From the NCBI RefSeq assembly GCF_020740795.1, contig NC_067289.1, positions 18,806,608 through 18,870,607 of the forward strand: DNA of 64,000 bases, given 5' to 3'. The notes under the pieces are model-generated. The model was given only the letters and a program-made list of their open reading frames with translations. It was not told where the DNA came from and made no database searches. Of this stretch, positions 41,301 through 49,678 are shown one piece after another. Every line of letters begins with the position of its first letter. Position 1 is the first letter of the stretch. Source of the DNA: Apus apus (taxonomy: Eukaryota > Chordata > Aves > Apodiformes > Apodidae). The translations under genes and the position numbers were made by a program.

Positions 41301-44300
41301 TGAGACTTCTTCATCTTGTGCCATACACACACTCTTTTACCCAGGTTTTGCTCAAGGATTTAGGATTAGGATCTGCTGATAACATAAACGGATCAACACT
41401 TACTGAGATGTCCTTACAGCGAACTGTGTGTCTCTGTGTATATATATATACACACACACACTTTTTTTTTTTAATCCAGTTCCAGGCAAAGTCACAAAAT
41501 CTGTCTAACAGGCAGATGCAACTCAAGTTCTCTTTTCATCTTGCTTTCATAACTTTACCTGACCCACAAGTAGGCCAGTCCAATCTAAAAATGAGGTGCT
41601 GTTCAGCTGCAAACACTCTTCCCAGGGATAGCCACAGCGCTGGCTTTTGAGTCACACGCACCTGCACCTCAAAAACTGTACTAAGATCACCTTACCAATG
41701 CTGAGCAAATTTCTAACAGTAAATGCTTTGGCATCTGGTAGCATGAACTGTTTCTGAATCAGTGGCATAGAGGTCAAGAAGCCTATATCCAATTACCAAG
41801 CCTTTCACTGCTTTCAGAAGCAAGAACTTCATACATAACTATTTAAGGTAAAGAATATATTAAATAATTATTACTAAGAGACACATCCCATGCTGATGCC
41901 CAGGATAAGAAAAAACAACCCAAAACACAATAAGAAAGTCGAAGCAGTAAATAATCAAATCACTGGGCAAAAAAAGACTGAACTTCATGAAGTATTATTT
42001 TCGTTACAAGTGACTAGGTGCACCTGCTTATGGTGCAGGATGTGATAAAAGCAAGCGGATCTAGCTTGCTGTAAAACACAAACATTACAAGCAGGAATCA
42101 GGTAAGAACAAGATCCTGAACTATTACATCAATGCTAGCAACGACAGTTTAACCCATGACGTTACTGCTTATTTACATTCACAACTATAATGATCACATG
42201 TAAATTGAAGGGTCCTTATGACAGTTCTGCAAGAACTTCAGAACTGAATCCCCCGAGTTAGGTTTATTCATTTAAGTCTAAATGCTTCACAAAACTTACA
42301 CTGCTTTCTTCAAACGCATATTCCCGAAGGGCAGAACTTCTGACAGACACTCTCCACTGACTGTGCACATCAGCAATCAATAACCACTGCCTGGGACATC
42401 TCCCTTTTATCAGCCAAAAAGGGTCCAGCAAATGGCTCAGCAACAGCAGAAATGACTAGATACTTCTTGCATCAATTTATACCAATTTCAAGAAGTCAGT
42501 AATAACTTCAATATGTCTGAAATATCCCACCCATTAGGTCTAGACAGAAAAAATGCTGACCATTATAAGACAGTTAAGATCTTTAAAGAAAAAGTCCTTC
42601 CTGTCACCATGTTTCCTGGTGTAGTAATTGGGTTCAAACAGCTGTGTAAGCTATACTCTTCATGACAGTTTTCCTGCTTTAATAACTGTCAAGCTAAACA
42701 CCACTCAGAATACCGAGTGGTTTTCAAAGCCACTAATTAAAAAAATTTAAGAGCCATTGTATTTTTTAATTAATACATAAACTTTGCCACACAGAACTGC
42801 TCACCATGCTTTGACGTTGGACCTGTGGAGCAATAATGTTGGGTACACCATTCTTTTCCTCAATACTATTTTGGCTAGCCTCTACTTTGATGCCTATGCC
42901 AAGTCCTGCTACCAGAGCTTCAGTCAGTCTCGTCACCAGAACAACCACACCTCTTGAAAGAGGAACAGACTGAAAAGGAAGAACTTTAGAACCCACATAG
43001 TAAAGGTTGAGTTTCCTCCTAATTCACATTTTGACCTGTTTATTGCCCTGGCAAAACCTAAACAGCTGCTACTCTAGAACAGCAAGAGCACAATGGCATG
43101 CAACACACCAGAGTCAGTTTTTCAGAAGGTTTTTTTTACAGTGAATAATGCAATTTCAGAGTTACTCAGATGGCACCGAAGGATGTAGGTAGAGGAAGTT
43201 GCTTGGTATTTAATTTATGTACCTTGGTCTGCTTTTATTGTAAGGCCCGACCTATTTCATATAAGCTGACATCTGAACTCATGAGCAAGGTGCAGAACTA
43301 GGGCTCTCATTTGCATGTAAGTGAGCAAACACAGGCAGAGGCAGATACTAGATAAAGCAGAAGCTCTGTCTTGTCCTTGCCAAGGGCTGCACAAACACTC
43401 TTCACAACTGGCACGACCAGAGGCAATGGGCACAAAACTAAATACGGAAGGTTCTGTAGGCACATCAGGAAAACACTTTTTTACTGTTAGGGTGACTGAG
43501 CACTGGCACAGGTTGTCCAGGGAGGCTGTGGAGTCTCCATTCTCAGAGACACTCGAGCCACCCTGGGCAAATGGCTCTAGATGGTCCTGCTTGCGCCGAG
43601 GTGTGGACCAGATGACCTCCCACAGTCTCTGCTAGTCTCAACCATCTGTGATTCTGCAAATCACTTCATGATCTTAATCACACAAGCAATAATGATTGTG
43701 AAAATACTGCAGTCAGGCTAAGATGAGGCTGGGAGCATTCAACTTTCGCTCCCTCCAACCTACTTCGAGCCCAAAGACATCCAGGTATTTTTTACTATTT
43801 CACATAAAAATAGAAAAGTCTACTAATGACCCCCAAATAAAAACTAATCTGCACTCTGGCACTCACCTAGAAAACATCAACTGTTCTGCTCTCAGGAAAT
43901 CACCACACCTCTCATATACGTAAACCCTTCACTAGTAGAGTTCATCAACCCTGTTCATGCTTTTCTTTCTTCCACAATACAGAGTTTTTTCAGAAGATCA
44001 CGACCACTTTGAGCCCCACCAGCACCATCTGTTCTCTAAAGACAATGGGTGCTCAATATTGTAACATATGCAAAGTCTTCTTTCTGGGCTGCAGGGAGTG
44101 GCTAAACACTGGCTCTGCTGTATACTGATTCAGTCTGGGATGAAATAAAAAACAAATATTGTCCTCCACATTATATTACACATTTAAAGCAAAAGACAAT
44201 AAAACATGAATTAGTTTGGGGATTTAGAAATAAAAGGTTAAATTTAGATATTTTTGTACACAACAGACCATAAAAAAGTTATCTTGGGGTATCTACCATA

Positions 44301-46918
44301 ACCACAGTTGGTGTCCATTTATTAATGCCTCACAAAAAACATTTTGACTTTTCATGTATTTTAATAAAGAACATGATTTTCCCTACTAATATATAACAAC
44401 CATAGCATATACATAGTAATACATGCAGGAAGAACTCCCTGTTAAAAGTGAATTTTACTAAAATGAAGAACAGTTATTATAGGAACAAAACAACCTATGA
44501 AGAACGTCATTTACCATGGTTGTACCTCTACTAACTACTGAAAATCCCGCTGTAATGCTCCAACAGATTTAATCACTACATTTGTTCTACTACAGCTAAA
44601 TTGTAGTTCATATTAAGAATTCATTTTTAAAATTCTGTCATGTAATTGTTTACATAATTATCTTGTTTTTTATCTCTGTTCGCACAGCAGGCTCCTTCCC
44701 ATCTCATTTACCGGGAGCTATGCTGTGCTCATCTGAACTCAGACAGTTCTGAGGGCCTCAAATTTTATCCCATTTTACAAATTCTGATTTTCTCTTCAGA
44801 AAATTTTTGCCACCTACTATACAGTGACATGGGGCTTAGACAAGATGAGCCAGTTCTCATTATCTTACAAATTCTATTATCATTGCTATCAGTCTCAAAA
44901 TATGGTACCTTCCAACTGAGACAGCCACACCTCCCTCCTCTGCTTCAGAAACTTAAAACCAGAAAGTTACTTTAGTGTCACTCAGCTCCAAAACGCATCA
45001 TAACCTCTGGTTACCTCAACAGTAACAATCACAAAATGGAGTCACTGACAGACACATCTGCATTTAGCTCACAAGAGTAGTATTTTGAAATTGTGTTTTT
45101 AGCTCGGCTTATTAGATTTTGGGTTTTAGGGGGGTTCTGTGGCTTTTCTTCCCATCCATATGAACAACAGCCAACTATTCTGAGTTGGGGATTTGGTCCC
45201 TATGGGTCTAATCACTCTAATCTGACCTCACTCACCATGAAGATGCCATCACTGAACTTAATCCCCATTTCTCATTGATCTGAAAGCCATTAATGCCAAG
45301 TAAAATTTCTGCTTTTGTTAGCCACTGTTCACAGGACTAAAACACACGATGGTGCTAATCCAAGCCTGACAATTGTCACTAACTTAGGAGACACCAGACA
45401 CCATCGTTACAGATGTTATATATCAGGCTTATTGTAATAAATTCTGTGCACACAGATTGATTCAGTACAAGAATCCAGTATACTTCCTAATACTCCCATT
45501 AGTCTCACATTCCTCTTAGGCAAAAAAAACAATTAATCCATGGTTTATGGAGTTCTCCAAAATCACACGGTAGAAAATGATAAGAAGAGCGTCTCCAAAA
45601 ATCTGGGCTTCCTAATGGACAGGGGGAAAGGAAAAAAAATAATAAAAAAAATGAATTCTTTTTAGGAGTATCCTATTCTAAAACCAAATGGCTCTGATGT
45701 CGATTTCTGTGTATTAGTCAAAGTTCAACTAAAAATGTGTCTGATTTACATAATTCATTACCTCCCAATTTTGGTAAAAGAGGCTTACCTAGCAAAGGGA
45801 CATAGCTTACCCCGTTACACTCTTTCCTCGTAAGAGTATATCCTATTTGTCTCTTTTAATAGCCAGCCAGTTGAAAAACCTAACTCCTGAAGTCAGCTGG
45901 TTACAATCCTTTAAACACCAACTGCCTTTACATTCTGTGCAATTACCACATGACTTCCAAGCCAAACCCGCAGCTGCACACGGGAAATCTGGGGGGAAAA
46001 AAAAAAAAAAAGGGTACCCCACCCCCCCACCCCATGAAATAATTGCCTGTGCAATACCACACCACATATGTGGTTAGGCACAGCAGCTAAAGAGAGCCCT
46101 GAGATTAAATACTCCCAGAACACAGCTACACTGCATGCTCACAATACGGGCTGGAATCAGCCCTCCTGGAAGGAAGACAGAAGGCTCTTGCCATAAAAAG
46201 AGCTGGGATTCTTAAACATCTGAAGCCAGGCTTAGGGGAAAATGACTGACAGGCAACAGCTGAGAATATTTTGCATTGATCCTGTAACATCCTGACATTC
46301 CAGGCAGGGTGATGGTGGAGGAAGCTTTCTGATGACATAAATAAATTCGAAATCTTGAAAAAATTACTTTAAATATTTTAAAATCAGCATTTCCGGCTCA
46401 GTTCAACCCATCCCCAACAAAAGCCAAAAATACCCACCCCCCACGCCCACTCCCCCTTTCTAAAATGAAGGCTAAGCAGACCCCCGCGCCGTGCATCTCT
46501 GCTCCCCCGGCCCTGCCGCCGCGCTCCCTCCCCACACACCAACCTCCCCTGAGGAGCCCTCATCAGCCTCGTCACCACCTCTCCCAGCCGCCGCCGCCCC
46601 GCTCCGTCCCCGCCGCCCCCGGCCCCCCTGCCCTCACGCCAGCCCCGACCCCCTCCCCGCCGCCGCAGCCTCCTCCACCGCCCCCGCCACACCCAGACAC
46701 CTTCGCCCAACGCCCTTCCCCCCCTCACCTTCCCCTCCTCCGCGGCCCGGCGCGGGGCTCCGCCTGCGGCCGCCGGCCCCCGACCGAGCGCGGAAACCCC
46801 CGGGCTGCCTCCCCCCGCTCTCGGCCGGCCGAGTGGGCCCCGCCAGCGCACCCTCCCTCGCCGGTACCTTGTAGAAGGCCCCGTTAGAGCCGCGCACTTC
46901 CACCGTCAGCTCCTCCAT
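11218..46918 (-). CDS. FXR1: FXR1, FMRP-family RNA-binding protein
   Basis: Seventeen coding exons on the minus strand total 2034 nt, or 677 residues plus TAA, when all are included. Domains in order: tandem Tudor/Agenet (about 4-115), a KH0-like region (about 126-205), KH1 with GTHG at 235-238, KH2 with GKNG at 298-301, a leucine-rich NES-like helix (360-378), a 29-residue optional segment (380-408), RGG/RG boxes (about 412-421 and 471-490), an arginine-rich nuclear signal (531-539) and a second optional one (572-582). The family binds mRNAs on polyribosomes and in granules and controls translation and stability; FXR1 is important in striated muscle. The ATG at 46918 is chosen because it starts [17 protein letters not shown] in good context (CAACATGG). 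All junctions are GT-AG and in frame. FMR1 and FXR2 are excluded by exact FXR1-type blocks such as [16 protein letters not shown]. Confidence 0.98.
12253..12344 (-). CDS. FXR1: FXR1 exon 16, 92-nt frame-switching exon
   Basis: The acceptor is CTTGAACAG and the donor GTAAGA. It encodes [20 protein letters not shown] and continues [11 protein letters not shown]. Because 92 is not a multiple of three, skipping it changes the C-terminal frame. A 92-nt alternative exon is known in mammalian FXR1. Confidence 0.95.
12345..14812 (-). other. FXR1: FXR1 intron 15
   Basis: A 2.5-kb intron between the two alternative C-terminal exons. It is mostly AT-rich. Moderately GC-rich patches at about 12840-13030 and 14285-14480 match nothing I recognise and may be old unclassified repeats. 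Confidence 0.6.
14813..14893 (-). CDS. FXR1: FXR1 exon 15, 81-nt muscle-type exon
   Basis: The acceptor is CAATTGCAG and the donor GTAATT. It adds 27 residues (564-590) with the basic block [12 protein letters not shown]. In mammals the equivalent 81-nt exon is included mainly in heart and skeletal muscle. Inclusion preserves the frame. Confidence 0.95.
15647..15847 (-). CDS. FXR1: FXR1 exon 14, bipartite basic NLS
   Basis: The acceptor is TTTGTTCAG and the donor GTATGT. It encodes [20 protein letters not shown] and onward, then RRRRSRRRR (531-539), and ends ...SVNENGL plus one base. Phase 1 at its end lets it join exons 15, 16 or 17. Confidence 0.97.
16523..16726 (-). CDS. FXR1: FXR1 exon 13, RGG region
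   Basis: The acceptor is TGCAAAG and the donor GTACTG (weak). It encodes [20 protein letters not shown] and the RG-rich stretch [20 protein letters not shown] (471 onward), which in the family binds RNA, including G-quadruplexes, and is arginine-methylated. Confidence 0.97.
16727..18359 (-). other. FXR1: FXR1 intron 12
   Basis: A 1.6-kb AT-rich intron with a TATA/ATATAAA-rich low-complexity tract at about 16830-16970. Nothing else is recognised. Confidence 0.6.
18360..18567 (-). CDS. FXR1: FXR1 exon 12, NES and optional 29-residue segment
   Basis: The acceptor is TTTTATGTAG and the donor GTCAGT. It encodes [20 protein letters not shown] (360-379), a leucine-rich helix matching the family nuclear export region. 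It then encodes a 29-residue insert (380-408), then [20 protein letters not shown]. The insert is bounded by an internal GT...AG and is listed separately. Confidence 0.97.
18423..18509 (-). other. FXR1: 87-nt exitron-like optional segment in FXR1 exon 12
   Basis: On the minus strand the segment starts GTATGG immediately after ATTG and ends TGCAAG before GCTCC. Removing it joins ...RQIG directly to SRSYSGRG and keeps the frame. I recall mammalian FXR1 isoforms with and without this block of the same length. Here both splice sites lie inside one uninterrupted exon. Confidence 0.7.
19244..19330 (-). CDS. FXR1: FXR1 exon 11, end of KH2
   Basis: The acceptor is TTTCTGTAG and the donor GTAAGT. It encodes [20 protein letters not shown] and the following LEYHIAYLK, the last strand and helix of KH2. 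Phase 0 at both ends. Confidence 0.97.
20209..20318 (-). CDS. FXR1: FXR1 exon 10, KH2 core
   Basis: The acceptor is CTCTGAAG and the donor GTAAGT. It encodes [20 protein letters not shown] and onward, with the GKNG loop at 298-301. The isoleucine after the GxxG loop, equivalent to the FMRP Ile304 region, is retained. Confidence 0.97.
20319..22864 (-). other. FXR1: FXR1 intron 9
   Basis: A 2.5-kb AT-rich intron with T-runs near 21210-21235. A slightly GC-richer patch at about 22060-22500 with an open frame (22217-22558, plus strand) shows no recognisable protein. Confidence 0.6.
22865..22943 (-). CDS. FXR1: FXR1 exon 9, KH1-KH2 junction
   Basis: The acceptor is CATTTCTAG and the donor GTATGT. 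It encodes [20 protein letters not shown] and the start of KH2 (VPRNLV). Confidence 0.96.
22944..28028 (-). other. FXR1: FXR1 intron 8
   Basis: A 5.1-kb intron, the second longest in the gene. I see no repeat family I can name and no second exon with convincing splice sites. Open frames around 24.1-24.7 kb do not resemble known proteins. Confidence 0.55.
28029..28199 (-). CDS. FXR1: FXR1 exon 8, KH1
   Basis: The acceptor is CCCTTTCAG and the donor GTAAGG. It encodes residues 211-267, including [20 protein letters not shown] with GTHG at 235-238, and ends ...GTFRIYGE. Phase 0 at both ends. Confidence 0.98.
28304..28420 (-). CDS. FXR1: FXR1 exon 7
   Basis: The acceptor is TTTTGTAG and the donor GTAAGC. 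It encodes [20 protein letters not shown] and onward to TKHLE, a linker between the KH0 region and KH1. Confidence 0.97.
28421..29301 (-). other. FXR1: FXR1 intron 6
   Basis: A 0.9-kb AT-rich intron; nothing recognised. Confidence 0.6.
29302..29395 (-). CDS. FXR1: FXR1 exon 6
   Basis: The acceptor is CTCCTTAG and the donor GTAAGT. It encodes [20 protein letters not shown] and [11 protein letters not shown], part of the KH0-like region. I recall YHPETTQLMIL in human. Confidence 0.97.
29755..29903 (-). CDS. FXR1: FXR1 exon 5, second Tudor domain
   Basis: The acceptor is TTCCACAG and the donor GTGAGT. It encodes [20 protein letters not shown] and onward through [19 protein letters not shown] to VPEDLRD, completing Tudor 2. 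Confidence 0.98.
29904..32072 (-). other. FXR1: FXR1 intron 4
   Basis: A 2.2-kb AT-rich intron; no repeat family or extra exon recognised. Confidence 0.6.
32073..32144 (-). CDS. FXR1: FXR1 exon 4
   Basis: The acceptor is ACTTTCAG and the donor GTAAAT. It encodes [20 protein letters not shown] and MKGE in the Tudor 2 region. Confidence 0.97.
33051..33144 (-). CDS. FXR1: FXR1 exon 3
   Basis: The acceptor is AACTTTCAG and the donor GTGAGT. It encodes [20 protein letters not shown] and [11 protein letters not shown], spanning the end of Tudor 1 and the linker. Confidence 0.97.
33145..37031 (-). other. FXR1: FXR1 intron 2
   Basis: A 3.9-kb intron. It contains a TA/CA-rich microsatellite at about 36040-36120 and a 171-codon sense-strand open frame at 35361-35876 (minus) with no recognised domain; see findings. 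Confidence 0.6.
36040..36120. repeat. imperfect TA/CA microsatellite
   Basis: Interrupted tatatg, acacac and acatac units in FXR1 intron 2. Confidence 0.75.
37032..37084 (-). CDS. FXR1: FXR1 exon 2, first Tudor domain
   Basis: The acceptor is TATTTTAG and the donor GTAAGT. It encodes [17 protein letters not shown] plus two bases of the next Asn. Confidence 0.97.
41431..41472. repeat. TA/CA microsatellite
   Basis: A tatatata block followed by cacacaca and a T-run in FXR1 intron 1. Confidence 0.85.
42805..42969 (-). other. candidate cassette or alternative first exon in FXR1 intron 1
   Basis: On the minus strand a pyrimidine-rich acceptor (GTTCTTCCTTTTCAG) precedes 42969, and a good donor (ATG followed by GTGAGC) follows 42805. 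The 165 nt are open as exactly 55 codons (beginning [20 protein letters not shown], ending VQRQSM). They would join phase 0 to FXR1 exon 1 and phase 0 to exon 2. Its composition is richer in G+C than its surroundings. I do not recognise the peptide and recall no such FXR1 isoform. It could be a lineage-specific exon, an alternative 5' exon supplying its final ATG, a relic of another gene, or chance. Confidence 0.35.
43466..43655 (+). mobile_element. CR1 3' fragment in FXR1 intron 1
   Basis: Plus-strand CR1: aaaacacttttttactgtta, then gggtgactgagcactggcac and aggctgtggagtctcc, ending in a degraded gattctg tail. Confidence 0.85.
45991..46033 (-). repeat. homopolymer tract with potential sense-strand G-quadruplex
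   Basis: The plus strand reads G6, A15, GGGTACCCC, A, C7, A, C4. On the minus strand, which is the FXR1 sense strand, this gives GGGGTGGGGGGGTGGGG: four runs of at least three G with loops of one nucleotide. It lies about 0.9 kb inside the gene. Folding is predicted, not shown. Confidence 0.6.
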
Positions 46919-47620
46919 GTTGAGCGCGCAAAGGACGCCGGGACGTGCTTCTAGAAACTGTCACCACGGGGGGGAGCGCTGCCCGGCGCCCCCTCCCCCT
47001 CCGCCCGCCCCGCCCCTCCCGCCCCCGCCGCGCGGGGGGCCCGCCCGGGCCGCGGGGGCACGGGCCGCGCCGGCGGAGCGGGGCGGGCCCTGCGGGGAAG
47101 GCGGCCGCCGCCTCCCGCACAGCGCCGGGGCCCGCGGGCGCGGCTGCCGTTGCCGGCCGGGGCCCCGCGGCGCGGGGGGGGCTCCGCGGCGCGCGCCTCC
47201 CGCCCGGGCGCAGGTGTCGCGGCGGGGGGCGGCGGGCTGGCGCTGCGGGAGAACGCGTTGCTTCGCCGGTGGTGTTTTTTAACGAGTTGGGATTCAAAAG
47301 GCTGGGCCTTAGGGGACACCTTCCCTTCCCTTGCCGCCTCAGGCAGCCTGCGTCGCCGCCCGGTGTAACCAAGATGGAGCCCGTCACCCCGCCGCGCAGC
47401 CGGCTTTCATCCCCGCCTCGCTCGGCTGCCTTTGTCCGCCCGGCCGCTCCGGCCCGGCCCGGCCCGGGGGCGGGCGCTCCCCCGCCTGCCGCACCTGTCC
47501 CAGCACCGAGCGGCCCCGCGGGCCCGGGGCGCGGCCCGGCGCCGGCAGCTGGCCCCGCTGCGGAGCCCGTGCTGCCCGCGGCCCTGCGGCTGCGGCTGCA
47601 GAGAAAAAAATAGTCCGTGA
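46470..47620. promoter_or_regulatory. FXR1: CpG-island promoter of FXR1
   Basis: A long GC- and CpG-rich block covers FXR1 exon 1 and extends about 700 bp upstream. No TATA box is seen; there are multiple GC boxes and a YY1-like CCAAGATGGAG at about 47369-47379. The long open frames in several reading frames here are explained by the lack of A/T-rich stop codons. Divergent transcription to the right is possible but not shown. Confidence 0.85.
46868..46918 (-). CDS. FXR1: FXR1 exon 1, start codon
   Basis: It encodes [17 protein letters not shown] and ends AAG before donor GTACCG, a weak match. The Kozak context has A at -3 and G at +4. Residue 2 is Glu; I recall Ala in human. Confidence 0.97.
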
Positions 47621-49228
47621 CTCTGCTAGGCGATGGCTGTCACAACGCAATCAGACCCCAGTTTTGCGATGAGCTCAATGCTCGCATCAGCTTAGTCATG
47701 CAGGGCTCGATGAAAGGCCTGTGTCCTTGCCAAACGCATACATTTTTTTTTGCCGTAGCTTGAAATACCAATAACCATACTTTGAAATGCCCTTTCTGCT
47801 GATCTCTCCTGTTAGATGTCAGCCCCAAAATGAACAGAAGTACAGGATGGCATTTTACCCATCAAGTGTTTCTATTTTTAGTTCCTCTGCGTTAATCTCC
47901 CATGGTAGCTTTTTTTTGCCAGTTTTAACCATGCCTGTCAGGGCAGTGAGGATTTCAGAGAACGCAGGCCTAAAAGTTTAGAGAAAGCTGGTTGGGGGGT
48001 AAGGAGACTGAAATGTGCCACAACAGAAGGGAAGACGTGGGTTCGATGCCACGAGCTCGGCCCGTGTGCTGCTGCCCAAGCCCCACGTGCCTGGTGCTCG
48101 GGCTGCCACTCCTGGACCATGTATAGTCTATGCTTGTGTTGTGAGTAATCTGAGGGTATGGGGATGAGCTGGGAGGCTTGTTAGGGGAAAGAAACAAAGA
48201 TCACAGGTCGAGCCAAAGTTACAGGCTTTGTGCGCAGTAAAGCTTTGAGTCATTGTGGTGAAGCTTGAAGGGATGCGAGACACTAATTGGAAAAAGAAAA
48301 CCCAATAGGCTCTACTTGTTCCAGAGTTTTTTCCACTCATTAACTCATATCTTTCTTTGGCTACAAGGTAAAGTTTAGGAAAAAAAGCAATTATACTCTC
48401 TTCCCATGCATGAATATTCTAATTTTTGCATAATATTTATTCCACAGGACAAGTGTAGGGTACCTTTCATTATAAGTATTGTTTAAATCTTCAGAAATTA
48501 CCCACAATTTGCTCTGTCAATGCTTAGGCTGCGCATAGGTAAGAAAGTCCTTCATACCAAATGGCAGGTGCCCCGTTTGCTATTAGCAGAGGGCACTCAG
48601 GACCTCCCAGCACCAAGCATGAAACCTGATAATATGGAGCAAACGGTTCTGCTACAAGAAAGTTTTCATTGCCCCAAGATTGAACAGCCTGACGTTCATC
48701 TCTTCAGCTTCCAAGACAAGACTGTCAACGTCAACCACTACAAAAAAGATGTTTGGACTTAAAAAAAAAAAAAGGCAGAAATCAAACTATGCATGAGCTG
48801 CTGTCCTCAGGAATAAAAAAACAGGACACTGGTTAAAATACAAAGTATTACTTCAGAACTACATGAGGTTCCTGGGTGTCCACATTTGCAAAACAGGGAA
48901 CAGTTCTGGTCAGTAATGATAAGGAGAATTGGCTTGAGCCAATGCAATCTGCACCTGAATTTTCCTGATAAAATTTGTTTTTCTGGAAGTGCGTACATGA
49001 TAGTAGCTAAAAGCAACGGGGTTATTTACAAATTAATATTGAGGAAGATTGCTATACCTGGGAGAAAACGGGGCTAGAAGAAAGTTATTATTAGTTTGTA
49101 GACCATAATAGTTAGAAGCGTATCTGCCAGACCAGTAAGGATGAATCTCTTCTAAGTTGAGTTTTCACTCAATGTAAATTAGAAGTAACTACTAAACCAA
49201 ATTAGTTTTTTACTGAAATAAGAAAAGG
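47621..49228. other. intergenic, upstream of FXR1
   Basis: No recognisable gene. An open frame at 48520-48762 (plus, 80 codons) runs straight into an A12 tract at 48761-48772; see findings. Confidence 0.55.
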
Positions 49229-49678
49229 GAGGATCCAACCCCCCCGCCAGAGCAGGGTCACCTAGAGCACATAACACAGGAAGGCGTCCAGGCGGGTTTT
49301 GAATGTCTGCAGAGAAGGAGACTCCACAACCTCTCTGGGCAGCCTGTTCCAGTGCTCTGTCACTCTCACAGTAAAAAAAAATTTTCTGATATTCACCTTA
49401 AACCTCCTGTGCTCCAATTTGTATCCATTACTCCTTGTCCTATCACTGGTCATCACTGAAAAAAGCTTAACTCCATCTTCTTGACACTCACCCTTTACAT
49501 ATTTGTAAACATTGATGAGTTCACCCCTCAGTCTCCTTTTCTCCAAACTAAAGAGACCCAGATCCCTCAGCCTTTCCTCATAAGGGAGATGTTCCACTCC
49601 CTTAATCATCTTTGGTTGGACTAGATGATCTTTCGAGGTCCCTTCCAACCCCTATGATTCTATGATTCTATGAGGATC
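49229..49678 (+). mobile_element. CR1 insertion with 5' inversion
   Basis: The left part (about 49233-49613) is CR1 in reverse orientation. At about 49614 it switches to a forward CR1 3' end (ggttggactagatgatcttt, then cccttccaacccctatgatt and a tctatgattctatga tail). The order inverted 5' part then direct 3' part is the twin-priming pattern known from L1. The 7-bp GAGGATC occurs on both sides (49229-49235 and 49672-49678), a possible target-site duplication. Confidence 0.8.

Larger units (their letters stand above)
37085..46867 (-). other. FXR1: FXR1 intron 1
   Basis: At 9.8 kb this is the longest intron. It holds a TA/CA microsatellite (41431-41472), a candidate 165-nt exon (42805-42969), a CR1 fragment (43466-43655) and a G-rich sense-strand tract (plus 46017-46033). 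Its first 400 bp are part of the CpG island. The open frames in that GC-rich end (46384-46851 and shadows) are compositional. Confidence 0.8.

Noticed and set aside
46384-46851. 155-codon minus-strand open frame next to FXR1 exon 1
   Set aside because: Gly/Arg-rich frame in the GC-rich start of intron 1, beyond the exon 1 donor; not joined to any exon.
46919-47100. CGG-repeat array like that of the FMR1 5' UTR
   Set aside because: The FXR1 leader is GC-rich but shows no tandem CGG tract beyond two or three units.
46945-47613. 222-codon plus-strand open frame divergent from FXR1
   Set aside because: It lies wholly in the CpG island, is made mostly of Pro, Ala, Gly and Arg, and overlaps equally long frames on both strands; composition explains it.
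48036-48053. tRNA-like T-arm (CGTGG, GTTCGATG, CCACG)
   Set aside because: Loop is 8 nt rather than 7, and no matching acceptor stem, anticodon arm or D-arm is found upstream.
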